A stretch of DNA of 64,000 bases from Tieghemiomyces parasiticus (lineage: Eukaryota > Kickxellomycota > Dimargaritomycetes > Dimargaritales > Dimargaritaceae): positions 62,001 through 126,000 of the forward strand of contig JANBPT010000001.1 in assembly GCA_027575765.1 (NCBI GenBank), given 5' to 3'. A program made the translations under genes and the position numbers. Shown one piece after another: positions 22,403-35,100 of the stretch. Below the pieces are notes generated by a model, which was given only the letters and a program-made list of their open reading frames with translations, had not been told where the DNA came from and did no database searches. Numbering within the stretch: the stretch's first letter is position 1; the number at the start of each line of letters is the position of its first letter.

Positions 22403-25400
22403 GGTGGAGACGAATGGACCGTGGTGGCCGTAATGACAACTTGCAAGTAGAATGTGGAATGCGAATCGACAAAAGAAATCCTAGGGTTATGACCGTCCAA
22501 AGTGCAGCGAGAGCCCATGTCCGAGCCACTCTGCCCTTTACACAGGTAGGTTTCGATGTCCTTACTGACATCCAGGGAAAAAAAGAAAAAAAAGCTTAAA
22601 GGTGGACGGGCTTAAGGCATGGCCTAGATAGTGGAGCAAGTGGAATGGCTAGGTTGATGAAAAATCGAAAGGTAGTAAATAAATAACACGTGACCGTATT
22701 TAATGAGACCATTCACGATTCTCAGTCAAGCTGGTGTTTTTTCAGGCTCTTTGGCTAAACGGCGTATGAACCTGTAGCTCACTCTGCTCTCCTTATCTCA
22801 TTGGCATGTCGCGTGAGTAAGTGTTCAATAGCTAACTGGTTTATTATTCGAAACACTATTACTGCTTGCACGACACTTTTAACGAAATAAACTTGGTACA
22901 AAATGGAAAGGGGCCAGTAGAACCGGTCGGCCAGATATGGCTAGAAGGAGAAACCGAATCAGAAGGGAAGAAAGAGAAAAGAATACCTGCGCGCAGCAAG
23001 GGGGATTGCAGGCGAGGGTGGGAGACCCCAACAAAAAAAGAGAGAAAATAGGGAAGAAGGGCGTTCTGCAAGGCCGACCAGCCCCATATTGGCATATTAT
23101 GTCATTGGAGCAAGTAAAGTGGAATACCCCTAAAGGGGGACACCGCTCCATAATTAGTAAACGAGTTGGCGATTACTCCAACCATAAAAATCATCGATGG
23201 CCTAGGCTGGTATGGCAAGTAGCATCTACCTTGGCACTGTCGGTGCAGCTTGAAGAACTGGCGTCAGCGACATCAACAGCAACAGGCACAACGCAGGATC
23301 CACTCGTTCGGGCGAAAAATGCGACGACACATACCGGCTGGCTACAGCCCGTGCAAACAACGCGTCACCCAAGACGCACAGTTGGCAAGTGAGTAGCGCA
23401 CAATTCCCATCTCAATAGGCGCAAAAATAAATCTGGTACTATGGGAACACCTCTGCAAACTACTGTAGATGGTGCACCGCCAGATTTCTCTTTAGGTGGG
23501 TACAGCGAGTCAGCTTGCTGATTTCGCAGCCTCTCCCTTCCTGATCAGATTTTTACAGAGGCACATCGATAGGCACAGCTCGGGTAGGCTTGCGACCAAC
23601 GTGTCTCCAGGTACGCAGTCTTTACGATAGAGTTGCTGATGAAGTCAGTTTAGAACCTGGGTGGCCTAGACCATGTACCTAAATCATTTGCTCATCGCCC
23701 TCTTTGCAAGGCTTACATAGAAAATAAATCCAGGGCACCTTATTGGGCATCGTTGGTCAGCACACGGCTGCTAAAGACTGGATCGACCAAGAGATCCAAT
23801 GGGGGGGGATATTGAGACAAGATTAGAATCCTCTGTGCGTATGAGAGCGGGACTTACCACCGTGCGGCCTGGCCGATCAGGCTACCCAATTAAAGTCCTT
23901 AGTTGGACACCACACCTTCATCGTCTCTACTTTCACCCGCTTGCACCAATTAGCAAGACGGTACTTGGAAAGTACCCCCTGGGTTGTAATAAGTAGGATG
24001 GCGAGTCTGTCTCTCTTTGGCAACCAACGGATGTAATAAGCTACGTCAAGTTATCAGGTGAAGATGGGGCAATAAGAAGGAGAATGTAGCAACGTAAGGC
24101 AGGATAGATGACCTTCTACAGCCGTTTGCAACCTGTCTGGCTTCCATTAATGACGAGGACAGCAGAGTGACTCCAACGTCGGCGTGGCAAGTCAAGCGCA
24201 AACACGCGGAGAATGATTGGCCATAAAAACTTAGCAAAGCCAGACTAGGCTAACTAGTACAACACCGCTGGTCCTGGTGCAACACTCGTTGTAAAGCAGA
24301 CCGGTATCTGGAAGCCGGCCCTTCTTTCAAAAGAACCTCCGGGTCGAAGTGAAGAATTCAGGAATATACAGTCGGACCAGCGCTGTCCGAATCTGTAACG
24401 CAAAGTTCGGTAGGTTAGCTATTGACGGAAAAAACTTGAAATAAAATCTATGAACGTTTACCAACAAAACAAGCTTAGGGGAATATTGGTAATAGACTTT
24501 ACTAACGAAATAGCGCCAATGGATGGCACTATGGGAGAGAAATCGGGAAATAAGCTGCCGGGCCCTGTGTTGCATACTTGGACCCGGCTTATATACTATG
24601 ACTATAATAAATGATTGACGCTAATTGGTGGAGGGCCTGGCTGGCCCTCCGTCTTTTCCGGGCCTCTCCCAGAGGTCGCCCGGTCTCTTTTCTTTCTTTT
24701 TCTTGAACCCCTGTGTAGGCGCGGCCTACTACAACTCTTCAAAGGGAGAAGCCGTGCTCGGCTTCACATCGTCGGCTTGGGGTTCTCAACCCGGCGAAAT
24801 TAGAGGGCAAAAGGATGAGGCTTATGGTCCGGGTTCGAGCCGCCCGTTCAAGCCACCAACTTTTACCGGCACCCACCGGTCAAGAAACGAGTGTAAGAGT
24901 GGGATTCCGGCAGAATGAAGAAGTTGCTTAGCCGCAATTATACCGGTCAGGTGTTATTTTTCGATCACCATCTAGTACCGCCCCATCGGCCAGTATTGTC
25001 GTTCTCAATGTGAAATAAAACTACCAGTGCGGTATGTTTACACATTGAGCCCGCCAGTCGGTAGCCACGCCCATCAATTTCAAGTTTACCATATGCTACC
25101 TCCTCTCAGCGTCCTCAATTATCGCTATTTAGCTTTACTAGTTATCACTATCCACCGTCGCAGCTATGCGCCGCCCTTGGTACGTTTCCCTCTCTGTAAG
25201 CACCATATGTACACTACACTTCCCTTCCAGGTTAGCGCCTGTTACTATGACTGCAGCACAGGGCCCTTAAGCTGCGTGGATGGGCATCTGATCAGCTGCC
25301 TTAATCAAGTAAACAAGGTCTGCCAGAAACAGCCATGCGCGTTTAAAGACCAGGCGTAGACATATCAGGGCTACGACCACACATCCTTTCCCTAGACGCT

Positions 25401-26149
25401 TCAGGCCTGAGAGGATCATGCTGAAAGGTAATAAAAGTTGTAGCGCAGGGTGTGTGGCTCGAGGGAGGGGCGTAGGTGAAGTGGATACGGAGGGAAGGCC
25501 GATTGGTGAGTAGGCTAGAGGGAAAATAACTGTAGTACAGTTAACGGATCCTCCCAAATCAACAACCTGCTTGCTTTTAATAAGTATTTTTGAATAGGAC
25601 AGGGGCTCGTTTAGTGCAGTTGAGGAACATAGTAGTGGTTCCACATCCATGCAAGAGATACTCCTGACTGCAGCCGAGTTCATCGCAGAAATCATCAAGT
25701 CGCCGACTTCCCGACAATGAGATTGCGGCCGTTAGTAGTGGGAATCTAGCCGAGGCGGCTCCATTCGAATGAACGAGTGTGAAGGAAAACCGTAGTCTTC
25801 GACCAGAAGGTCCCTGGGTGGGCCCCTGGGGGCAATGACGTTCCAGCCAAGGGGGTTAGTGCCGAAGCCATAGTGGGACACTTACTCAGGTTATACAATG
25901 GCCTCAGCTTTATAAGAAACAATCGCCTAGGTGTTGGCACTACCTGTTCAAGGCAATAGGTTGCTACCCTATTGGTCAAATAAACCAGTAAGGTAATGCC
26001 ATCACTGTTGTTGGATTAGATTGATTTTTAGTGGAACTATATATATATATATATAAACGGATGCATCTGATAAAAACTCCGTTCAGGGCATGTATGGATT
26101 AAAAAATGAAACAGAAAGCAAGCAAGCGGTGGAAAAATACTCCTCACTT
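22403..26149. other. Spacer between PWP2 and TRA1
   Basis: No supported gene in 3.7 kb. A 151-codon frame at 22937-23392 (plus) and a 143-codon frame at 25267-25698 (minus) have no recognisable features or promoter. Strong potential hairpins occur at 24629-24690, including GGAGGGCC-n5-GGCCCTCC, just after a TATA-like TATATACTATGACTATAATAAA stretch. An (AT) run lies at about 26040-26055. The TRA1 3' UTR lies at the right end of this stretch. Confidence 0.45.
26040..26055. repeat. (AT)n microsatellite
   Basis: A short alternating AT run of about eight repeats, roughly 100 bp downstream of the TRA1 stop codon. No function is implied. Confidence 0.7.
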
Positions 26150-29100
26150 TTAGAACCATGGCATCCAGATACAGTCCATGCGGGCGAGGATCCCGGGGTT
26201 AGTGGCGTGGGATACTAGATCCAGCACGGTTTGACAGGCCGGTACTGTCTGGTCGGCGCCCTTGGCCCGGTCGTTCCGGCAGGCCAAGGTCTCTGCCTTG
26301 ACCAAGACAGTATGGACGTTCTGAGCCACGCGGTCACGGAGCACAGTGTGGTCCAGGGTGGCAGTTGCATTCGCCCCCTGGCCACCGTGGGCCGCCTGCC
26401 AGCTGTACAGCTCGTCTCGGGCAAACACGCTGAGGTAGTCCGCCAGTTCATGTTCGGGTTCGACCAGTCCGCGGGCCACAGCGACCAGACAGCCCACAAA
26501 AGCGCCCTCGACGCCCACGGGGGTGAGGAAGGTCTGCAGGTTCGGCGTGAGTCGGAACGGCACGGCCTCGACGTTGGTAAACAGCGGGCTCTGGGCCGTC
26601 CACATGGGGACGAGCTCGGTGGCCCACACTCGGCCCGTGGCGCGCGACACTTGGAATTTATGGGGATAGCGATGGCCCGCACTGAGCACGTACGTCATGA
26701 ACGTACTGAGGGCCAGCTGGGCTGTAACCTGCTGGCGAAACCGCCAGTAGGCCCCGGCGGACGGGGCAGCGGCCAAGGCGTAGTCGCGAAGGATGGTTGG
26801 CGGGGCATAGAGCGTCGACAGTCGGTCAATCACGTCCATCTTGAGGCTGACGGCCTCGGGTTTGGCCCTTCCCGCGTCGGCCCGCTGGAGCTGAGTCAGG
26901 TAAAACGCTGTGGCGGCGTCGCGATCAATCTGTTTGGTGCGACAGTGGGACTCGTACACGGCCTGTAGGCTCACATAAGTCGGGTCATCGGCCACCAGGC
27001 GCAGGTGCGGGGCGACCGCCACGATAACCGGGAGAGTAAACGTAAGACCCCGGCGCCGCGGTTCGCGTTGGTTACCCAAAACACCGTCCAAAAAGCGGAA
27101 CAGTTGGTGGACACGTTCCTCGCGACGGCTGTGCCGTGGTAGAGGCTGCTGCACCAGGAATGGGTAGATGGTACCGTCATGGCCGCGGATGCGCAGACGG
27201 CGGGCGACACTGCCGAACCCGCGCACGGTATCCACTGCCGGCACAAACCGGTCGATGCGGATAGGGTCGCCGTCGGCGCGCAGCAACTGGTACTGGCCGG
27301 GCACCTCGATTTCGTCGTAGCGGGTGGCGCCGAATTCGACGAGGTAATGACTGAACCGTTCTAGGGGCTGGCGGGCCGGGCGAGCGCCCACGCGGGTCTC
27401 AAACCGGTCGCGCCAGGTGCGCAGCCGGGTGAGGTAGGGTTCGAATGTCAGGTTGGGCTCCAGGAACGCCGCGGCGAAGGCCGGCCGGTCGGCTGGGGGC
27501 ACGACGCTGTGGGCGAACTTGCGGAGGTTGGCCGCAGTGGTCGGCGGTAAGGCCGACGCGCCCAACCCGTGGGCCAGTCGGAGGCTAAGCTGCTGGACGG
27601 CGTCACTATGCAGGGCCACTAGGAGTCGGTACACCTCCTCATCCGACGTGGGTTTAAGGCGGGTCTGGATCTGTTCGAGCATCATTTCAATGGAAGTGCC
27701 AGCCAGAGGGAAAGCAGTCTTGAGCACGCGCATGATCTCATCCACGTGCTCAAAGGCCGGGTCCACCGCCGGGCTGGGCGTCACACCCGCTCCCATGGGA
27801 CGGCGCTGCAATTGGAGTTCCTCGCGAGCGGCGCGTACAGGGTAGTGCAGGGCCTGCGGGAAATTCTTGGCCAGCATAATGAGGAGCGACCGGCACAGGC
27901 GCACTTCGCGGTGGTGGAGCCCGGTCAGCAGCTGCGGGATAAAGGCTGCCCAGGCCAAGTGGGGCCGTTCGCCCTGGAACTTCTCGAACATGCCCGCCAT
28001 GCTACCATCCGGGTCGAGGCTAAGCAACCAGAGGATACGGGCAAGGTACCGGCGGGCGTGGCGGGGCTTCTGGGCAAGACCTGCGGCGTGGAGGTAGCAC
28101 GAGAGGGCGTTGGGCCCCCAGTCGGTGTCCGTCGGGTGGGCTGCAAACTGCCGGTCGTTGAACTGTGCCCAGGCCGCCCAGGCCTTCCCCGAGGCCAGGT
28201 CAGCCTGGATGGCCTCCGAAAACGCGTGCTTGGCCAGGACAGGCATCCCCAGTTTGGCTAGGAACCGACCCTTTAACGCGAAGAACTCGGCGCGCTGGGC
28301 GCCGTTGAAATACACCAGATTGGTATTGTTGATTACGTCTAGCCCGGTGGTCCACTCGGCCGGCCGGGCATAGTAGCACTGGGCCTGCTCGCGCAGCTTG
28401 AGGAAGGCCTCCTGAATTTCGATGTTGGGCAGGGTATAGATCTTGTCAAGGGAGTCCACACACACGTCCAGGAGGCCGTGGCGCCGGGCCACCTCGGCGA
28501 ACCGGTTGATAAGCCATGCGGTCTCGTGATAGCCCCGGTAGGCAAATGAAACGGCCGGGCCGGGTGTGGCGACGGCAGTATTACCGCTGCTAGCGGCGTT
28601 GGCTGCCGCGGTGAGGGCCGGAAGGAGCGGTAGGTAGGCCTTGTTGATGGCAGTGAACGTGTGCTGGCGCCAGGCCACCAGGTCAGACCACAGGTCAATG
28701 TCGTCCCACTGATTGGGCAGCCGTTCACGCCAAGTCTGAAGCCCGGCCTTCAGGTCGTGGGCACGGGTCTCTAGGTTTGCAGCGGTGGTGACGGACAGAC
28801 CGGCGTAAAGGTGAGCAGCCTCCTGTAATTCGACCGTCAGCTGAAACAGGTGCAGGGTCGATACGTGGGCGGGGCCTACCGCGGCTGGGAGAGCGGACCA
28901 GGCGCGCAGGGCGCTCTGGACTCCGGTGTGACAGGCTGTGGCGAAGGCCGACTCGTCGGTAGGGTCCCGTAGAAGAGTGCGGAAAGCCGCATAGAGTCGG
29001 GCACGAGGGCCCTCGGGCTCGGGCAAGGCGGCCAAGAGCGGGTCAACGCGGCTACCGTCCTGCTTCCAGTCCCATAGTCTCCAGGCGCAAGCGACGCCCA

Positions 29101-32100
29101 GTTCCGCGTTGCCGTCGTGGCGGGCCAGGTCGGACAAAATGTCCCACTGCTGCAGGCGACGGGTGGCGGCCACCCACCGGTCCTCCCACAAAGCATACTC
29201 GGCCTCGCCGAAGGGAAGGCCTCCGCGGCGGGCCCGCAACTGAGCACGTTCGTACATGGTCTGCGCAGGGGCCCAGGCGTCGGCCTGCTCGTACGACAGG
29301 GCCGTGGTGGTTTCCAGGTAAGAAGCCCGCCGACGCCAAAGGCCTACGAAGTAGTCAGGTTCGGCCAGGGCATCGTAGAGAGAGGCCAGGGCGTCTAGGG
29401 CCCCACCGCGCACGGGATCCTCGCCGACGGCGTCCACAGGCTCAGCGGGCAACTCGTCCACCTGGCGTTCCAGTAGAAGCACTGCTGAGTGCCAGGCGTC
29501 GAAGGTCGTCCCGAGGAACCGGATCAGGTGCGGAGCAAGACGGGGCAGCGGACGACAGGGACGGAGCGCGGACAAAAGAGCCTGGACAACGTTAGGGCGG
29601 GCCCCCGCCTGGCGGCGGTGGTAGGGCCGGGCCAGCAACGTGATGAGGGCGCGGCTAAGATCGTGGCGGGATTTGGCCGGCAGGGTAGCCCAGGCCGCCG
29701 GGAACAAAGACTGCCACAGCGCCGGGGCCAGCTGGGCGTCACAGTAGACCAGCTCGGTGAGCGGCCGGGTGAGGTCGCCCACGGTGGCGTTGCGAAGGCG
29801 CCGGACAAAGCTGGCCACGGCGATCCCGAGCAGGTCAGGAGGCGGCGGAGGAACGTTGGCACTAGAGGACGGTGGGAGAGCGAGGGTCGGAGGCGCGGCA
29901 GCCAGTTCCGCTGACGGTCCAATCCGAACGGTCTCGCGGACAGCGCCCAAGACTAGAATGACAGCTTGGCGCAGCCAAGGGTAGTCAGCCAGGCCTTCCC
30001 AGTTCTGGACAGCGATGATGTAGACGAGCCGGGCGGCCAAGTCGGTACTCACGCTCTTGTGCCACAGTGTAAAGAAGGCCATACGCAGGGACGGCACAGG
30101 ACTGCAGGTACCACGCAGGAAGGCGGTCTCTAGACGGTAGGTCAGCTCAGAACGGGCGAACCGTGGGTCGGCATAGATCCGTTCCACCAGGCGCAGGTAC
30201 TCTAGGCTGAGATCGGGCAGATCTGGGCGGACCAGGCAGGCCATGGTGACAAGGAGGTTCGCCTTCTCACGGGCGGTGGGAAACAGCGTGGCTGGGTCCA
30301 GTACCCAGTCAGCCACGCGACGTAGGGTAGAACCAAGGAGGTCCGGATCGCGGCCGCGCTCGACGAGACTGACGAGCGAGGTGAGGTACCAGCGTCGTTG
30401 GTCGCCAAGGTGGGCAACGCGGGGGCCGAGAAGGTCCAACGTGAGGAGGAGCAAGCGCCGCGGACCGTCCGGGGCGTCGGATTCTGCCGCGGCGGCACCT
30501 TCGAGCGAATTAGAGGTTGACTTGTGCATTCCGTGAGTGTTGGTCGCCCCGGCAGTGGGCAGAAACACTGCCGCACCCGACCGATTGGACGGCTGTTGGG
30601 GAGCGGTGGCAGTCGTGGCCGTAGTCGATGTAGTGGAGGCCGCAGCAGAGTGCGTTTTCCCGGGCGCGGCCGGTTCGACGTGGTCGAGGGTAAGTTGCTG
30701 GAGGAGACGCACTAGAGCTGGCAAAAATGGATCTGGGGCCTCGGGTTGGGCGCGACTCTTGGCGTCCAGAGCTCGCAGCACCCCAAGGAGGTTCGTGGCG
30801 TTGGCCAGGCCCTCGGCGATGAAGCGGTCCAGGCGGGCCACTAGGTCGTCGTTGTCGTCGCTGTCAATCTGCATCGTGGAACCCGTGTCATCAGTTGCCG
30901 GAATAGTTGGGGCCGTACCACTCACGGTCGCCGACGCCGGGCCACCCTCGCCGACCGGGTTCTCGGTTAGCATCACCGCGTAGATGCGCACCAACACAGG
31001 ATGCAAGGCGGCCACGGCCGATGGAGTGTCGAGGGCAAGCACGGGACCAAGCAGCCGACCGATGGCCGCGGCATTTGCCCGCAGCCATGCCGGTCCGGCG
31101 CGGTCGAGGGCTAGATTGAGTACGTCGAGGGCCGGAGCGGCGGCAGCGGCGCGAGGGGCCGCTTCAGTCGATGGAGCAAAAGCGACTGCGCGCTCAAAGT
31201 AACCCAGTGGAATGCGGAGGTCAGGCCAAACGGCCGAGGACAGCAATGCGCGGAGTAGTTGGAAAGCCCGCGGGGCGAGACTGACGCGGTGTGTGGTAGG
31301 CCCTTCGGGGCCGAAGCAGATGAACCGAACAAGGTAAGTGACCACGGCCTCACGCAGGGCGGAGGGCGGGGCGTAACCATCCTCCTCCCCGGGCGGGTCC
31401 GTGGCCGTGGTCGCCGTCTCGGCTACGGGCTTGGATGGAGTCAGGTCTGCCGCATCGTCCGTAGGGGCTGGCCGCTTGCGGGAGGGCGACATGGCGCGCT
31501 CCGTATTCGCAGGGTGCCCATCGTCATTCCCAAGGCCCAACCGCCGACGTTCCCACGTGAGCACCAGGTTGGTCAAATCAAGGGTGAGAGTGCGCGTCTC
31601 AGCCGTACCAGTGGCCGCAAGGCCTAGCTTGGCCAACACCCCCACGACGTGCGGGAAGAAGTGGGCGCGGTAGGGGTAGAACAGGACTGGGTGGCGGACA
31701 AGCAGCCCGTACACGGTGGTAAGTGCACCCGCGGCCCCGGGTCCGTCCTCAACAAGGCTGCGAGTTATCCACCGCACCCAGGCTGGAGTCCCAGCAGAGG
31801 CACCATCGGTAGTGGCAGGTAGACGCTGCGGCAGCACAGGGGTCATGCAGTCTAGGGCCTGGCGAACGAGGGTGCGGGTCTCAGCCTGGTTGGCTCGTAG
31901 AAGGGCGACGTAGACCTGGGAGCAGATCTTGGCCGGGGTATCGAACGCAGCAATAAACCGGGCCAGTAACACGTAGGCGGCCTGCTTGGGGATCACATCG
32001 TCTAGCTTAATGAAGTGCCAGGTGAACAAGATGACAGTCTTCTTGGCCTCGACTCGTCGCGGGGCGCCCTCAACGATTAAAGCGGTAAACTGGAGCAGTT

Positions 32101-35100
32101 CAAGGGCCAGGATGTCTGGCAAGAGCTGGGCGCGGCGGTCGGCCGGGAGTCGGGCCGGAATGGCGTCCCACAAGTGGGTGGTGATGCGCCGCATGAGGAC
32201 ATCATCCAGGAGGGGCGCGCCTCGTTTGAGAGCGGCGTAGACCAGCGGGTTCACCAGCAAATGGAACGCGGCAACTTTATCAGCGGCGCGAATGGAGGGG
32301 TCAGTGAGGCCTTCCAGGACGCGGCTCACGACGAGCCGCTGGGCCGGCAGGTCAGCACTGAGCGCCAGGGCCTCCCAGTAGAACTGCCGAAGCAGTACGG
32401 GTCCTACGGGGCTTGATGGGCCAGCGAACGGGAGTAGTGCGTACGCCCAGGCTACGGTGTCGGCCGGCCGGTGGCGGATGCAGCGCATGACGGCGACTAC
32501 GAGGTGCTGGACGTCGCGACGACGGGTGATTGACTGCTCGGCCCCAACCGGGGCGAGGGCCAGAGCACGATCGACCAGGGCGCCATGCTGGACAAGCCAG
32601 CCGGGATCGGCGCGGGCCAGGGCTAGTAGTAGGCAGCCCAGGTGGTGAACTTCGGTCGACTCGTCAGCATGGCCCTCCTCAATGCCCTTGCTCGGGGCCG
32701 ACCGGTCTCCACCTTCCGAATTGGCCGATAAGTCGACCGTCCCATTACCCGCGGTACCGGTGGCAGCGTTGTCGCTGCCAGAGGATTTCGCCCAGCTGTC
32801 TTTCGTCCCAGCCGCTTCGGGAGTGGAGGCCGCAGGAGTGGGCAGTTTTGCGAGTAACGGCGCCGAGTCTTTCATGAGCTCTTGCCGCAATGGGCCGCCC
32901 ACATCACCATCAGTGCCGTCCGGGGCATCTAGCAGCGCGACAAATAGTCGCGCGTGGGGCTCACTGGCCAGACGGTCGAGAAAATAGGCCACGGTCTCCG
33001 TCGGGTAGTGCACCAGGTACCGCCGTAGCGGGGCACGGAAGGGCCCCGCGGCGTCACGACGGAGGTGAGTCTCGATACGCACTACATGGTCGACGAGCTC
33101 ACCTAGAAACATAACAGCGGTCAAAGGGAGCAAGTGGAACACGTCAAGGACAGCCACAGCTACAGCCACCCCATCGGCGTCGGCGAGGGGGCGCGCGGCG
33201 GCAGTTTCGAGGGCAGCCGGCGGGGTCAGGCTGACCAGGTGATCGAGCAGTTTGCGACCAATCTCCGCTTTGAAATAGCTGGTCAGCAGCTTAAGCATCC
33301 GCGCCAGGGCCTCCAAGCCCGATACCGAGAGCCGGCGGTGATCGGCCAGCGACATGAGGATCGGCCGGAGGCCCGTCTGTAGCAGCTCCTTGGGCAGCTT
33401 GGGTAAGTGAGTTAAGATGTACCGCAAGCCGTGGTGCGCAACCGCGACAAGTTCGGGCGATTTGGCGTAAAGGGCCTTGAAAAACACTGCAATGATGCGG
33501 GGCTGAATGGGGTTCTGGCGAGCGGTCATCAGGTCGGAACTGGCCATGGCGGCAGCGAGGAGGCGTAGGCAAACCAATCGGAAAGTCACAAGGGCCTCAG
33601 GGCCACGGGCCGGTCCCCGGTTCACGAGGGCCTGGTCCTCGGCATCGGCTAGGGCCAGGGCCTCGTTAAGCAGGCGGACGAGAGGTTCACTAAGGGTGAG
33701 CAACGGCGGCCGCAAGGTGAGGCAGTACGTGACGGCATCGGTGTGGCCAATCTGCATGTGCGGGGCGAGGGCGCGGAGCGGTTTGGCAAAGATGGGGCGC
33801 AGCAGCTTGTCGCGGACGGGCCGGAGGAGGTCAGTCACCGTCACATCGGTGCACTCAGCCAGGAGGGCACAGGCAGCCTGGGCGGTAGCCCGGACCGTGG
33901 CGTCCGAGTGAGTGAGCTCGCTCACAAAGAGGTCAAGAAGGTGGGCAAATCGCATGCGGACGACGGTGTCCGTGCCAGGCTCAGCGTGGGCAATAGGGGT
34001 CTGGATGGGGGCTGGAGTCGTGGCCATTGGTACAGCGGAGGGGGTCGAATCGGCTACATCCACCTCCATAGTGGCGTCCGCCGGTTCGGCCTTTGCGCTG
34101 GGCTCCTGTGCAGCGTCTACCTGATCGCCCAGCATGCCCTGCTCGGTCTTAACCTTGGTATCGGGGCTGTCGTCCTTTGCATGCACTCGTTCGGAACGCG
34201 TATTGGCCCCCTCTACGTCCATATCGGCGCCGCCTGGTGGATTCTCAGAAGCAGCATCGCCGGCGGCCGTTGCATCGCCTTCTAGTTTGGTAGCGAAGGT
34301 GGTCGTCGTCGGGTCCGTGGGCGGCGTTACCGGTTTAACTACAGGGGTGGCACCGCTGGGTGCCGGGGTTGCAGCGGTAGATGGCGTTGCTGCCTCTACG
34401 GGTACCCGGTACCCGTTCCAACATGCCCGTAGGATGTACTGCAGCGTGGCAGTTGCGAAAGCGACGTGGCGAGCCAAGCTGTAATATTCGGTCACAGTCG
34501 CGTCCTTCAGGATATAGAGTAGGCCCTTGGCAAAATCAACCACGTGTTCCTGCAGCCAGGATCGACCGAGCGGCAGGCGGCACAGAACGTCGAGGGCATG
34601 GCGGGCCCCTAGCTGGCGGGTTCGGTCCGATAGGTAACAGCCGTAGGTGAACCGACGGGCCAGCTGGTGAAAGACCGGGAAGTGTGCAAGCTGGGGGGAC
34701 ACGGGTAGGTCCGGCTCATCTGAATGATCGTCGCGGGCTGGTAGTAAGGTATCAGCCCAGGTGGGAAGGGGTACGTCAGCACTGTCCGCGGGCAGGGTCA
34801 AGTGGTGCAAGGTACGGTAGAGCAGTCGGAGAGCGCGGGCAGCGTGAGGGCCAAGTCCCGGAATGGTAAAGGCCGCGGCTAGCGCGACAGCGAACGACGT
34901 GCCCGGCTCCGACACGGTGCCATCAACGGCTTCCACGGCATAACTGACCGCCACGTAGCGGACGAGGGCCTCGAGTTGCCGTCCGGCACGGTCAGCAACG
35001 AGGGGGGAGGCGGCCGCGCGAAACAGGGCCCCGATCACGGCGGCGAGGTCTCCGCTCTCGTCACTGACGGAGACCGCCACGGTGTCGTCGCCCCCACGCT

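Noticed and set aside
24605..24920. tRNA or structured RNA with GGGTTCGAGCC
   Set aside because: The flanking bases do not pair into a T-arm stem and no A box lies at the right distance. Only the local hairpins at 24629-24690 are real.
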